The notes under the pieces are model-generated. The model ran no database searches. It was not told the DNA's origin and was given only the letters and a program-made list of their open reading frames with translations. 64,000 nt of DNA from Bryobacteraceae bacterium (GTDB taxonomy: Bacteria > Acidobacteriota > Terriglobia > Bryobacterales > Bryobacteraceae): the NCBI GenBank assembly GCA_026129905.1, contig JAHCHE010000011.1, positions 62,001 to 126,000 on the forward strand, read 5' to 3'. Both the position numbers and the translations under genes were made by a program. Shown here piece after piece: positions 17,468 to 26,739 of the stretch; the first letter of the stretch is position 1, and the number at the start of each line of letters is the position of its first letter.

Positions 17468-20400
17468 TCAGTTGGACAGCCGGGCCAGCGTTGTTCGGGC
17501 CCCGAGGTGGTCCGGGCTCGCCTTGAGCGCCTCCGTCATGGCCTCCCTGGCCTTGGCTTTTTCTCCCAGGCCGAGGTAGCCGAGTCCGGCCACGTAGTTG
17601 GCGAGCGCAAGGCGGCCGCGCTGCGACTGCTGCTCGCCGAACGAGGCGAAGTAATCGATCTTGGCCGAGGATTGCCGGAGCGCCTGCGTTCCGTCCTTCA
17701 CCAGGCCTTCGAAGATCTCCTTCGCTTTGTCCGGTTGCCCGAGCTTCTGGTTGGCCAGGGCGCGGTAATAGGCTTGCACGCTGTCCTCGGAAACGCCGGT
17801 AGCCGCGACGCCCCAGCGCCGCCTCACGCGCTCGGCCGCCGAAGCGCGTTGCCATGCTTTGCGGGCTTTCTCCAGGTCGTTTTGGGCCGCCTGCGCGACG
17901 CCGATCCAGTACGACGCTTCCGCCTCGCGCCCGCCGCTGCCGACGCGTTCCGACGGCAGGTTGCCGGGAATGGCGAGCGCCGCCTCGTAATCGGCCAGCG
18001 CCTCCTTGTACTGCTTGGCTTCCAGGCGCTGATGGCCTCGCAGAAGGTGCGCTTCGGTCCAGTAGTCGGCGACGTTCAGAGAGCCGCCCTCCCAAACCGA
18101 GTACACCCGCCCGGTCATGAGCTGGATGGCTTCATCGTACTTGCCCATGATGACCTTGAGAGTCACGGACCGGGAGAGGGCGTCGTCGCGTTCCGAGACC
18201 ACGGCGTGGTTTCTCTCCAGCAGCGCCAGCCGTTTTTCCGGCGGCGCTCCGGCGGCTTCGTAAAGCTGGTCGAGTTCGTAGAAATGGATCGGGTACTTGT
18301 GCGGGAGCGAGACCGCTTTTTCGAGGCTGGCTATAGCTTTTTCGAGCGAGTTGCCTTTCTGCTGGTGCGAATAGGCGATGCCCAGATTGCGATGGACGAT
18401 GGGGAACGAAGGATCGAGGGCGGCGGACGCCTCCCACACCTTCACGGCTTCGTCCGGCTGCCAGTCGAACAGGACGTTGCCCAGGTAGTAGGGCGCGCGC
18501 GCGTCGCGCGGATTGGCGCGCATCGCTTCGCGGAGAACGTCGATGGCCTCGGGCTGGAACGGGAAGACATACTCCGGCGGCGCCTTCGCGGCGAGCTGGT
18601 AGTATTCTCCGGCCTTCTGCCGGTCGCCCAGTTTCCCGGCGAAATAGCCGAGATAGTAGTAGGCCATGGGCGAAACCTTAGACTTGTCGGGGGCGGCGGA
18701 AACCAACTGGGCGAGCACGGCCGTTCCGTCCTGCCACAGGCCCGCGTTCAGGTACTCGGCGGCGGTCTCGGCCGCGGTGGCCGGGTGCGTGCTCATGGTG
18801 GAGGCCAGGGGCCCGGCGTCGGCGACGCTCTTCGAAAGCAGCCAGCGTTCCGCCATCGCGCGGACATCCAGCGGGTCCGTCTTTCGGAACGCCGTGGCGA
18901 GCGTCTGCCGCGCTTCGTCGCCGCGTCCCAAGTGGCGCAGGACGGCGGCCTTCAGATTGAGGGCGCGCACGTTCAGGGCATTGGCTTCGAGCGACCGCTC
19001 GACCAGGTCCAGCGCATCGTTCAGCTCGCCGCGCATCGTGGCGATCTCGGCCAGCGTGAAATACCCGGCGGCGCGCCACTGCATGCTCCAGGTGGCCTTG
19101 TACAGCGCCTCGTAGGCTTCGTCGAACTTCTGCTGCGCCTTCAGCGCCACGCCGAGGTAGTACTGGGCCTCGGCGTCCTTGGGCGTGGCGTAGCGAGCGG
19201 TGAGCCGTTCGAGCGCCGTCCGGAAGAGCTTTTCGGCCGCGGCGAAGCGGGCCTTCTTCAGATAGTTGATGCCGAGGGCCGTGTTCACCCGCACATCGAG
19301 CGGGTCGCGCCGCAGCGCCTCCTCCCAATAGGGATCGGGATCGAGCGCGGGGTTGTGGAACTGCTCGATCCAGAGTCCGGTGAGGTACAACTCCTCGTTG
19401 GTCTTGATGTCCTTCGGCGCGGCGGGCTCCTTAACGGGCTCCGGCATCGGCTTCTTCTCGAGGCGGACCGGCTGATAGGAAACCAGCTCCTTGCCCGCGG
19501 CGGAGATCGAAGCGCGCAGGTCGTGCTCTTTGACGCCGGCGGGCACGGCGACCTCCTTCAGGTAGGGCTTGCCCGGATTGATTGAGACGTTCTCCTGAAG
19601 AAGGACCTTATCGCCGGCCTTGAGCAGGACGGTGGCCGATTCGTGAGCCGCCGGAGTATAGAAACCGACTTTCGCCTTGCCGCCGGCCACTTCGAGATTC
19701 ACCGCCGCCTTGAGGTTGGCGTTCTTGACGCCGCCGATATCGCGGAACGGATACCAGTTCATCTCGAACGACTTCACTTCGTAGGGCGCCAGCCAGCTAT
19801 AGTCGGGCTGATTGTCGGAATACGCGCCGACCATGACCTCGATGTAGGGGCCGTCGTTGTCGGTGAGGATGTGGTCCCACATGCGGCCGCGCGGACCGTT
19901 GCCCCACGTCCACAGCTTCTTGCCGGGAACGATGTGGTGATCGGCGACGGCCATCGTGCCCGCGCGCTTGCCGTGGTCGTAGCCGGCGACGAAGTCGTCC
20001 TCGTAGTTCCAGGCGAAGATCGAGTTGGCGGAGATGTGGTTCTTGAACCAGCTCACGTCCACGCCCTTGCCGAAGTCCCAGCCGCCGTAGCGGCCGGTGG
20101 ATACGGGCCAGGTAGTGAATTCGCGCTTGTGGTGATGCGTGCCGAACTGGGTGCTCGGCGGAAAGATCACCTGGTAGTCCTCGTTGACGTGCACCGCCAC
20201 GTTGGCGAAGCAGAGCATGGTGTTGACCACAGGCGTCCGGTTGACGATCCGGAGCTTGGCTTCCATGTGCGCGGAGCCGGGATGCAGCGTGTAGCCGACG
20301 GCCCAGCGCATGCGGTGCCGGACCTCGAGTTCGCCCACCCACACCGTCTTGCTGCCGTCGGCGTTCTCCTCGACGTGGTACTGCACGGGGATGAAGGTGC

Positions 20401-20860
20401 TGGCGCGGTGGTGGTGGGGGATGTTCCACTCGATGCCGCCGGAGATCCACGCGCCGATAAGGCCGATGAGGGCCGGCTTGATTACGTGCTGGCGGTAGAA
20501 GAAGTGATAGTTGTTCGTCTTGTCGACGCCCTCAAACAGCCGTCCGCCGATTTCGGGGAGAATTCCCAGGCGGACGTACTCGTTTTCCAGGTAGACCATC
20601 TTGTAGGTCTTGTCGACCTTTTTGCCGGTGAGGGTGTCGTAGAGCGGGTAGGGGTAAACGCGGCCTTCCGCTCCTTGCGACATGCGGCCGAAGTAGAACA
20701 TCGGGTTCTGTTCGGGCTCGCCGGCCAGGTAGGTGGGGATGACGACATTCTCATCCCAGACTTTTACGGGGGACGGCGCCGGAGCGCCGAAAGCGGGCGC
20801 GGCCGCCAGAAGCAGCGCGCCGAGACATAGAAAGAAGAAGAAATACGATTTCCGACTCAT
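17468..20860 (-). CDS. DUF5107 and TPR-repeat exported protein
   Basis: A 1130-residue protein with a signal peptide (residues 1-26) and an N-terminal DUF5107-like domain (about 40-400) rich in aromatic and acidic residues, for example GGRLFEGVDKTNNYHFFYR and IEWNIPHHH. The rest consists of tetratricopeptide repeats, helical pairs such as AEAQYYLGVALKAQQKFDEAYEALYKA. The DUF5107 part has the galactose-mutarotase-like look of a carbohydrate-binding beta sandwich. A role in extracellular glycan handling is plausible but unproven. The ATG at 20860 is chosen because it begins the signal peptide. It is divergent from the YHS gene. Confidence 0.85.
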   Translation of the reverse strand: MSRKSYFFFFLCLGALLLAAAPAFGAPAPSPVKVWDENVVIPTYLAGEPEQNPMFYFGRMSQGAEGRVYPYPLYDTLTGKKVDKTYKMVYLENEYVRLGILPEIGGRLFEGVDKTNNYHFFYRQHVIKPALIGLIGAWISGGIEWNIPHHHRASTFIPVQYHVEENADGSKTVWVGELEVRHRMRWAVGYTLHPGSAHMEAKLRIVNRTPVVNTMLCFANVAVHVNEDYQVIFPPSTQFGTHHHKREFTTWPVSTGRYGGWDFGKGVDVSWFKNHISANSIFAWNYEDDFVAGYDHGKRAGTMAVADHHIVPGKKLWTWGNGPRGRMWDHILTDNDGPYIEVMVGAYSDNQPDYSWLAPYEVKSFEMNWYPFRDIGGVKNANLKAAVNLEVAGGKAKVGFYTPAAHESATVLLKAGDKVLLQENVSINPGKPYLKEVAVPAGVKEHDLRASISAAGKELVSYQPVRLEKKPMPEPVKEPAAPKDIKTNEELYLTGLWIEQFHNPALDPDPYWEEALRRDPLDVRVNTALGINYLKKARFAAAEKLFRTALERLTARYATPKDAEAQYYLGVALKAQQKFDEAYEALYKATWSMQWRAAGYFTLAEIATMRGELNDALDLVERSLEANALNVRALNLKAAVLRHLGRGDEARQTLATAFRKTDPLDVRAMAERWLLSKSVADAGPLASTMSTHPATAAETAAEYLNAGLWQDGTAVLAQLVSAAPDKSKVSPMAYYYLGYFAGKLGDRQKAGEYYQLAAKAPPEYVFPFQPEAIDVLREAMRANPRDARAPYYLGNVLFDWQPDEAVKVWEASAALDPSFPIVHRNLGIAYSHQQKGNSLEKAIASLEKAVSLPHKYPIHFYELDQLYEAAGAPPEKRLALLERNHAVVSERDDALSRSVTLKVIMGKYDEAIQLMTGRVYSVWEGGSLNVADYWTEAHLLRGHQRLEAKQYKEALADYEAALAIPGNLPSERVGSGGREAEASYWIGVAQAAQNDLEKARKAWQRASAAERVRRRWGVAATGVSEDSVQAYYRALANQKLGQPDKAKEIFEGLVKDGTQALRQSSAKIDYFASFGEQQSQRGRLALANYVAGLGYLGLGEKAKAREAMTEALKASPDHLGARTTLARLSN

Positions 20861-20934
20861 GACTCTCGTTCCTGCATCAATTGTAAGCCGGGCGCGACGG
20901 GAATTTTCATGGCCGCGGCAGCGATTCACAGGGC

Positions 20935-21387
20935 ATGAGAAACCGAGTTCGTTTCATTGGAACGTTCGCAGGCCTTTGCGCCCTGGTGGCCGCTTCGGCG
21001 GCCGGACCGGTGGATCCGGTCAACAAGAGCGGGAAAGGCCTTGCGCTGAAGGGATACGATCCCGTGGGTTACTTCACTGACAGCCAGCCCGTCAAGGGGT
21101 CGGCTGAGTTCGCGCACGATTGGATGGGCGCCGAGTGGCGGTTCGCCAGCGTGGAGAACCGCGACCGCTTCGCCGCCGACCCGGCCCGCTATGCCCCGCA
21201 ATACGGCGGCTACTGCGCCTGGGCCGTGAGCAACAACTATACGGCGGACGCCGATCCGGAAGCCTGGAAGATCGTCGACGGCAAGCTCTACTTGAACTAC
21301 AGCAAGGGCGTGCAGAAGAAGTGGGAAAAGGACCAGGCCCAGCGTATCGAAGCCGCCGACGCCAACTGGCCGCGCCTGCACAAGTGA
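20935..21387 (+). CDS. exported YHS-domain protein
   Basis: A 150-residue protein with a signal peptide (residues 1-23) and one YHS domain: LALKGYDPVGYFTDSQPVKGS, FASVENRDRFAADPARYAPQ, YGGYCAWAVS. YHS domains bind metal, often copper or other heavy metals, through conserved Cys/His; here one Cys is visible. The C-terminal tail is charged. It is transcribed away from the DUF5107/TPR gene, and the short shared upstream region presumably carries both promoters. Confidence 0.85.
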   Translation: MRNRVRFIGTFAGLCALVAASAAGPVDPVNKSGKGLALKGYDPVGYFTDSQPVKGSAEFAHDWMGAEWRFASVENRDRFAADPARYAPQYGGYCAWAVSNNYTADADPEAWKIVDGKLYLNYSKGVQKKWEKDQAQRIEAADANWPRLHK

Positions 21388-21403
21388 CGCTCGCCGCGAA
21401 CTG

Positions 21404-21709
21404 CTATTCGTCGCCCCGAAAGATGCGGCCGGCAAGGTCTTCTTCCCCGCGTGGAGCCCGCCGCTGGAGAGCGAAGCCCAGGCCGGCCGACACGGCGGCG
21501 AGCGCGTACGCGGAGACGGCGAGCCAATCGACGCCGGCCGGCCAGGCGAGCGCGCCGGCGGCCAGCAGCGTGCGGAGAGACCAACTCGTGGGGCTGAGGC
21601 CGCGTCTGGCCGGCCGCTGCTTTTTGGCCAGCGCGCGGCCGAGCAGGTGGGCGAAGGCGATGCACATCAGCGCAACGACGATCCGGATGAAGATGAGACG
21701 CTCTCGCAT
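21404..21709 (-). CDS. small hypothetical membrane protein
   Basis: A 101-residue frame with a hydrophobic segment at residues 5-24 and one or two more in residues 45-85, which suggests an inner-membrane protein. It ends in a charged tail. No family was recognised. The composition and the ending 16 bases from the convergent YHS gene fit a real gene, but no clear ribosome binding site was found. Confidence 0.5.
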   Translation of the reverse strand: MRERLIFIRIVVALMCIAFAHLLGRALAKKQRPARRGLSPTSWSLRTLLAAGALAWPAGVDWLAVSAYALAAVSAGLGFALQRRAPRGEEDLAGRIFRGDE

Positions 21710-22019
21710 GTGCGTGTTCGCCGCCGGCGGCCGGCGCCGCGCGGCATAGCCAATAGATTACACACAACCGGCGCGCGGCGGACCGCGGCAGCCGGGAGGC
21801 GGTCGGCCAGCCACAAATAGTGTTTATGGACCGCATAGAAACAATCGAATTTTCTTTTTCCGGATTTCAGGTTACACTCGCTTAAAACACGGCGTATTTT
21901 CGTGTTGCCATTACCCCTTGCGCACGCGCGCGGTTCAAGCCACGACGCTGGGAATCGCGCGCGTAAGAAAGCCGGCGCTGGGATGACGGGTTTCATAGCC
22001 AACAAGGCAGGAGTGTGTC
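21710..22019. other. upstream region of amt
   Basis: About 310 bases without a gene. A pyrimidine-rich tract near 21850 and a small inverted repeat, AACACG (21886-21891) with CGTGTT (21901-21906), are the only structures noticed. No sigma-54 promoter, which would be expected for nitrogen control, was found. A ribosome site (AGGAG) ends the region. Confidence 0.4.
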
Positions 22020-23459
22020 ATGAGACGAGGACGAATGCATTTCGTATTGGGAACAGCCGCTCTGACGGCGCTGGCGGCGCCGGCGGCGGCCCAGACTCCC
22101 AGCCCGGAGGAGCTCAAGACGGCGATCGACGCGGTGCAGACGCACGCCAACATCCTCTGGACGATCATGGCGGCGGCGCTCGTCTTTTTCATGCAGGCCG
22201 GTTTCGCGATGGTGGAAGGCGGCTTCACGCGGGCGAAAAATTCGGGCAATATCATGATGAAAAACATGCTCGACGCCTGCATGGGCGCGCTGGCGTTCTG
22301 GGCCATCGGTTTCGGATTCATGTTCGGGGCGAGCAACGGCATCACAGGCTGGTCGCATTTTCTGACGAGTTTCGACAACACGGCGCCCGAAGGACAGTGG
22401 GGCTACACGTTCTGGATGTTCCAGGTGGTGTTCGCGGCGACGGCGGCGACGATCGTCTCCGGCGCGATGGCGGAGCGCACCAAATTCGCCGGCTACATCT
22501 GCTACAGTTTCCTGATCTCGCTGCTGATCTACCCTGTGTTCGGACACTGGGCTTGGGGCAACCTGCTGGAGTCCGGCAACGCGGAGTCGGGCGCTTGGCT
22601 GGCGCGGCGCGGCTTTATCGACTTCGCGGGCTCGTCGGTGGTGCACTCGGTGGGCGGCTGGGCGGCGCTGGCGGGGGCGATCGTGCTGGGGCCGCGGCTC
22701 GGCAAATACACGAAAGACGGCAGGCCGCGGGCGATCCCGGGACACAACCTGGTGATGGCCGCCCTCGGCGTGTTCATCCTGTTCCTCGGCTGGTTTGGCT
22801 TCAATGCCGGCTCAACGACCACGGCCGACGGGAGCATCGCGCGGATCGCGGTAAACACGTTCCTGGCCGGGTGCGTGGGCGCGATCGGGGCGATGACCGT
22901 TTCGTGGCTGCGGTTCGGCAAGCCGGACATCGGCATGACGCTGAACGGCTGCCTGGCCGGGCTGGTGGCGATCACCGCTCCGTGCGCGACGGTGACGCCT
23001 GCCGCGGCAGTGATGATCGGCGCCATCGCCGGCGTGATCGTGGTGTTCGCGGTGCTGTTCTTCGACAAGATTCGCGTCGACGATCCGGTGGGCGCCGTCT
23101 CGGTGCACGGCGTCTGCGGCGCGTGGGGCACGCTTTCGGTGGCGCTGTTCCACGAGAAGCTGTTCCTGGGCGGCGAGTACGATTTCTGGGGCCAGCTTCT
23201 GACGCAGGCGATCGGCGTCGGCGTGGCGTTCCTGTGGGTCTTCCCGGCGTCGTTCCTCATGTTCAAGTTGATCGCGGCCACGGCCGGGCTGCGCGTGTCG
23301 GTGGAAGAGGAACTCGAGGGGCTGGACCTCAGCGAGCACGGCGCCAACAGCTACCCCGATTTCGCTCCGTCGGTTTCGACGGGCGGCATCAGCGTGACGA
23401 GTCCGGAAAGTACGGCGCCCGGCCTTGCCGCGGCGAAAGTCAATCCGGCGGAAGTCTGA
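22020..23459 (+). CDS. amt: ammonium transporter
   Basis: A 479-residue Amt/MEP/Rh transporter. A signal-like first segment (residues 1-25) is followed by about 11 membrane spans. Family blocks include GFAMVEGGFTRAKNSGNIMMKN, and the twin pore histidines appear in the HSVGGWAALAG and HGVCGAWGTL helices. It conducts ammonium across the inner membrane. No glnK/PII gene lies next to it, unlike in most bacteria. It is followed by a hairpin at 23486-23519 shared with the convergent ABC gene. Confidence 0.96.
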   Translation: MRRGRMHFVLGTAALTALAAPAAAQTPSPEELKTAIDAVQTHANILWTIMAAALVFFMQAGFAMVEGGFTRAKNSGNIMMKNMLDACMGALAFWAIGFGFMFGASNGITGWSHFLTSFDNTAPEGQWGYTFWMFQVVFAATAATIVSGAMAERTKFAGYICYSFLISLLIYPVFGHWAWGNLLESGNAESGAWLARRGFIDFAGSSVVHSVGGWAALAGAIVLGPRLGKYTKDGRPRAIPGHNLVMAALGVFILFLGWFGFNAGSTTTADGSIARIAVNTFLAGCVGAIGAMTVSWLRFGKPDIGMTLNGCLAGLVAITAPCATVTPAAAVMIGAIAGVIVVFAVLFFDKIRVDDPVGAVSVHGVCGAWGTLSVALFHEKLFLGGEYDFWGQLLTQAIGVGVAFLWVFPASFLMFKLIAATAGLRVSVEEELEGLDLSEHGANSYPDFAPSVSTGGISVTSPESTAPGLAAAKVNPAEV

Positions 23460-23485
23460 TCTGAGGGTTCACGATCTCCCCCCCA

Positions 23486-23519
23486 CCCGGCGCGGGCCAA
23501 GCACTCGTTCCGCGCCGGG
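23486..23519. terminator. convergent terminator hairpin
   Basis: A perfect 10-base stem (CCCGGCGCGG with CCGCGCCGGG) and a 14-base loop lie between amt and the opposing ABC ATPase gene. There is no U-tract, so it may act with Rho or simply protect 3' ends. Confidence 0.5.
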
Positions 23520-23552
23520 CCTCCCTTGCGGCGCCGGAGTGCGCCTGCTTCG

Positions 23553-24290
23553 CTACTTGATGGTCTCGTCCTTCTCCACTTTGCCGTCGCGAATGTGGAT
23601 GACGCGGTGGGCGTGAATGGCGATGTCGTGTTCGTGGGTGACCAGAACGATCGTGTTGCCCTGCTGATGGAGGCGCTCGAACAAGCCCATGATCTCCGTC
23701 CCGGTGGCCGAGTCGAGGTTTCCGGTCGGCTCGTCCGCCAGCAGGATGGACGGGTTGTTGACTAGGGCGCGGGCGATGGCGACGCGCTGGCGCTGCCCGC
23801 CGGAGAGTTCGCTTGGCTTGTGGTACATCCGGTGCTCGAGATCGACGTGCCGCATGGACTGCTTGGCTCGCTCCTCGCGGACATGGGCCGGGATTCCCGA
23901 ATAGATCAGCGGGAGTTCGACGTTGTGGAGGGCGGTGGCGCGAGGCAGCAGGTTAAACGTCTGGAAGACGAATCCGATTTCCTTGTTGCGAATCCGCGCG
24001 AGTTCGTCGTCGTCCATGTCGCTGACCAGGCGGCCGTTGATGTAGTACAGCCCCTTGGTGGGCGTGTCGAGGCACCCGATCAGGTTCATGAGCGTGGATT
24101 TGCCGGAGCCGGAAGGACCCATCAGCGCGACGTATTCGCCCCGGCGGATTTCGACATCCACTCCGGCGACGGCGTGGATCTCCTGGTCGCCCATGATGTA
24201 GGTCTTCCAAAGGTCGTAGGTGCGGATTACGACGCCATCGCGTTTAAGCTGTTCCCCGCGATCCGCGAGGACGTCCGTTGCCTGTGCCAT
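23553..24290 (-). CDS. ABC transporter ATPase, MacB/LolD type
   Basis: A 245-residue ATP-binding subunit: Walker [11 protein letters not shown]-loop [10 protein letters not shown], signature LSGGQRQR, Walker [13 protein letters not shown], and switch His in VTHEHD. The sequence is closest in style to MacB/LolD/FtsE ATPases used for macrolide or lipoprotein export. It follows the periplasmic adaptor gene on the same strand after 55 bases. A permease subunit would be expected next, but the following gene is amt on the opposite strand. Confidence 0.93.
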   Translation of the reverse strand: MAQATDVLADRGEQLKRDGVVIRTYDLWKTYIMGDQEIHAVAGVDVEIRRGEYVALMGPSGSGKSTLMNLIGCLDTPTKGLYYINGRLVSDMDDDELARIRNKEIGFVFQTFNLLPRATALHNVELPLIYSGIPAHVREERAKQSMRHVDLEHRMYHKPSELSGGQRQRVAIARALVNNPSILLADEPTGNLDSATGTEIMGLFERLHQQGNTIVLVTHEHDIAIHAHRVIHIRDGKVEKDETIK

Positions 24291-24345
24291 TCCGATTAAA
24301 CTCCGATCGATATTACTAGGATAAGAGCGCCGAACCGGATCGAAT

Positions 24346-25764
24346 TCACGTTCTCACTGGTCCTTTGTTGTCTACCTTGACGCGAGCTTCGTTCCGGATG
24401 GTTCGAATCACCTGGTAGCTGCCGGTGACAATCTCCTGACCCTCCTGTAAGCCGTCAAGCACTTCGATGTCGGTAGCGCCGGTGATGCCGGTCTTCACTT
24501 CCCGAAACGCCACCTGGCCGTTTTCGACGACGAAGACGCCCTGAATTTCCTTGCGCCGTTCCTTTTCGCTCGCGGCGTCGCGCTCGACGCTGGCCGCCTG
24601 GACGCCCTTCTTCGGCTGCTCGAGGTCGCCCTTCTGCCGGACGGTGAGAGCCTGGATCGGTATCGTCAGGACATTGTCTCGCGTCGCCGTTACAACCTTG
24701 GACGTGCAGGACAGCCCCGGGCGAATCTCCGGCGGCGGGTTATCGAGCGCGATCACAACCTTGAAATCCTTGGCCTCCTGGCTGGACACGGCGCTCTGCG
24801 AAGCGGCCAGTCCGGTGGAGCGCAGGATGGCTGTGTTGCCGATTTCGATGACGTGACCCTTGAACGTGCGGTCCGGGATGGCGTCGATCGTGATATCGGC
24901 AACCTGGTCCAGCTTGACGTTGACGATGTCCGTCTCGTCCACCTTGACCTCAGCCGTGATTTTCGACATGTCGGCGATGGTCATGATCAGGCTGGCGGGC
25001 GAGTTCTGGATGCCGGGAACCACCGTTTCGCCGATGCGGACGGGGAGGTTCGTGACGACGCCGTCTATGGGGGAGGTGGCATAGGTTCGCTGTACCAGGT
25101 CGTCGGCCCGCTTAAGGTTGGCCTGGCTGACGGCCACGCGCCGCTGGACGGCGGCAAGCTGGGAAGAGGCCTGCGCGCGTTGGGCCACGGCCTGCTGTTG
25201 ACGGGCTTCGGCTTCACGAACTCCGGCGGAAAATGCGTCGAAATCGGCCTTGCGCTGGTCGAATTCCTGCCGGGAGATCAGCTTCTCGTCATGTAATTCC
25301 TTGGCGCGCTCGAAGAAAACGCGGGCGCGCTCGAGTTCGGCTTTCGCGCGGTCGATGGAAGCCTGCGCGGTGCGAAGGTTCTCGTCGGACGCCCTCAGGG
25401 AAGCTTCGGCGGCGGCGGATTCGGCTTCGGCGGAAAGCACGCTGGCGCGCTGGGCGGCGAGTTCGGCCTCGGGTTGCACGGACTCAAGCCGGGCGAGCAA
25501 CTGCCCCTTGCGGACGACCTGCCCTTCGACGACGGCGATTGCGACGATGCGGCCGGGACCGGCCGTATTAGCGCCAATGTTGATGTAATTCAAGGGCTTG
25601 ATTTCACCGGAGGCGGTAACCACCGCCGTCAGGTCCTGGCGCACCACCTTGCCGCTTTGAACCGATACAATGCCCTTCTTACTATATTGCATGCCCCCGA
25701 TCACGCCGCCCGCGACCAGCAGGGTCGCGAGTATGGCGATCAGGACTTTCCATTTCCGCTTCAC
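24346..25764 (-). CDS. membrane-fusion adaptor protein, MacA/HlyD type
   Basis: A 472-residue periplasmic adaptor: N-terminal membrane anchor (residues 8-28), a split lipoyl-like domain ([16 protein letters not shown]), a long coiled-coil hairpin (about residues 95-220), then beta-barrel segments ([18 protein letters not shown]). It links an inner-membrane ABC transporter to an outer-membrane channel. The partner ATPase is directly downstream. Neither a MacB-like permease nor a TolC-like channel is in the window. Confidence 0.92.
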   Translation of the reverse strand: MKRKWKVLIAILATLLVAGGVIGGMQYSKKGIVSVQSGKVVRQDLTAVVTASGEIKPLNYINIGANTAGPGRIVAIAVVEGQVVRKGQLLARLESVQPEAELAAQRASVLSAEAESAAAEASLRASDENLRTAQASIDRAKAELERARVFFERAKELHDEKLISRQEFDQRKADFDAFSAGVREAEARQQQAVAQRAQASSQLAAVQRRVAVSQANLKRADDLVQRTYATSPIDGVVTNLPVRIGETVVPGIQNSPASLIMTIADMSKITAEVKVDETDIVNVKLDQVADITIDAIPDRTFKGHVIEIGNTAILRSTGLAASQSAVSSQEAKDFKVVIALDNPPPEIRPGLSCTSKVVTATRDNVLTIPIQALTVRQKGDLEQPKKGVQAASVERDAASEKERRKEIQGVFVVENGQVAFREVKTGITGATDIEVLDGLQEGQEIVTGSYQVIRTIRNEARVKVDNKGPVRT

Positions 25765-25890
25765 GGGACAAAGCTCCCTTCAGGGTTAGACGCAATTTCA
25801 GAGCCGGGAGTTCACAAATTCCATCCTAGCATTGACCTATACGGGGCAGGCGGCCGGCTGTTGCCTAAAAGAGAACCGGCGCGGGCCGGA

Positions 25891-26739
25891 TTACGAATCG
25901 GTGAAGTAACTCCCCATCCGGCGGAATTTGTCGTAGCGCTGCTCCACCAGGTCGGCCGGCGAAGCGGCGGCGAAGCTGTCGAGGGAACGGACCAACGCGT
26001 CCCGCAGCAGGGCGGCGGCCTGGTCGTAGTCGTTCTGGGCGCCGCCGGCGGGTTCGGGTACGATCTCGTCGACAAGCTGGAGGTGGAGCAGGTCCGCAGC
26101 CGTCAGACGCAGAGCGGAAGCGGCCTTTTCCGCCAAACCGGCGTCGCGATAGATGATGGCGGCGCAGCTCTCCGGCGAGATGACGCTGTAAATGGCGTTC
26201 TCCAGCATGAGCACCCGGTTTCCGACGCCGAGGGCGAGCGCGCCGCCGCTTCCTCCCTCGCCGATCACCACGGAGACGAGCGGGACCTTCAGCCGGGTCA
26301 TCTCGCGGAGATTGACGGCAATGGCCTCCGCCTGCCCGCGCTCCTCGGCATCAATGCCCGGGTAGGCGCCGGGCGTGTCGAGCAACGCGATGACAGGGCG
26401 GGAGAATTTCTCGGCCAGCTTCATCAGCCGCAGCGCCTTGCGGTAGCCTTCCGGTTTGGGCATGCCGAAGTTGCGGTGCAGCTTCTGCTTGGTGGAGCGG
26501 CCTTTCTGCTGCGCCACAACCATGACCGGGCGGCCTTCCAGGAGACCGAAGCCGCCGACGATGGCAGGGTCGTCGCCGAAGAAGCGGTCGCCGTGGAGCT
26601 CCTGAAACTCCTTAACGAGGCGCTCGATGTAGTCGAGCGAGTGAGGGCGGCCGGGATGGCGCGCAAGCTGGACGCGCCGCCACGGGGAGTCCGCATCGCC
26701 GGCCGGCTGCTCCGGCGCTTTGGTTGTTTCCGAATCCAT
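25891..26739 (-). CDS. accA: acetyl-CoA carboxylase carboxyltransferase alpha subunit
   Basis: A 282-residue subunit that, with AccD, moves the carboxyl group from biotin to acetyl-CoA to make malonyl-CoA. Family blocks include [29 protein letters not shown] and [13 protein letters not shown]. It is shorter than the usual ~318 residues because the N-terminal helical segment of about 35 residues is missing, replaced by a short polar leader. The start ATG touches the dnaE stop codon, so the two are co-translated. Confidence 0.95.
   Translation of the reverse strand: MDSETTKAPEQPAGDADSPWRRVQLARHPGRPHSLDYIERLVKEFQELHGDRFFGDDPAIVGGFGLLEGRPVMVVAQQKGRSTKQKLHRNFGMPKPEGYRKALRLMKLAEKFSRPVIALLDTPGAYPGIDAEERGQAEAIAVNLREMTRLKVPLVSVVIGEGGSGGALALGVGNRVLMLENAIYSVISPESCAAIIYRDAGLAEKAASALRLTAADLLHLQLVDEIVPEPAGGAQNDYDQAAALLRDALVRSLDSFAAASPADLVEQRYDKFRRMGSYFTDS

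Noticed and set aside
17336-19585. A 749-codon frame antisense to the DUF5107/TPR gene
   Set aside because: It starts inside the NHL gene and follows the antisense of clear TPR repeats; no independent evidence.
21886-21906. A small inverted repeat upstream of amt as a riboswitch or PII-linked element
   Set aside because: Only six paired bases with a nine-base loop; too weak to name, noted in the region entry only.
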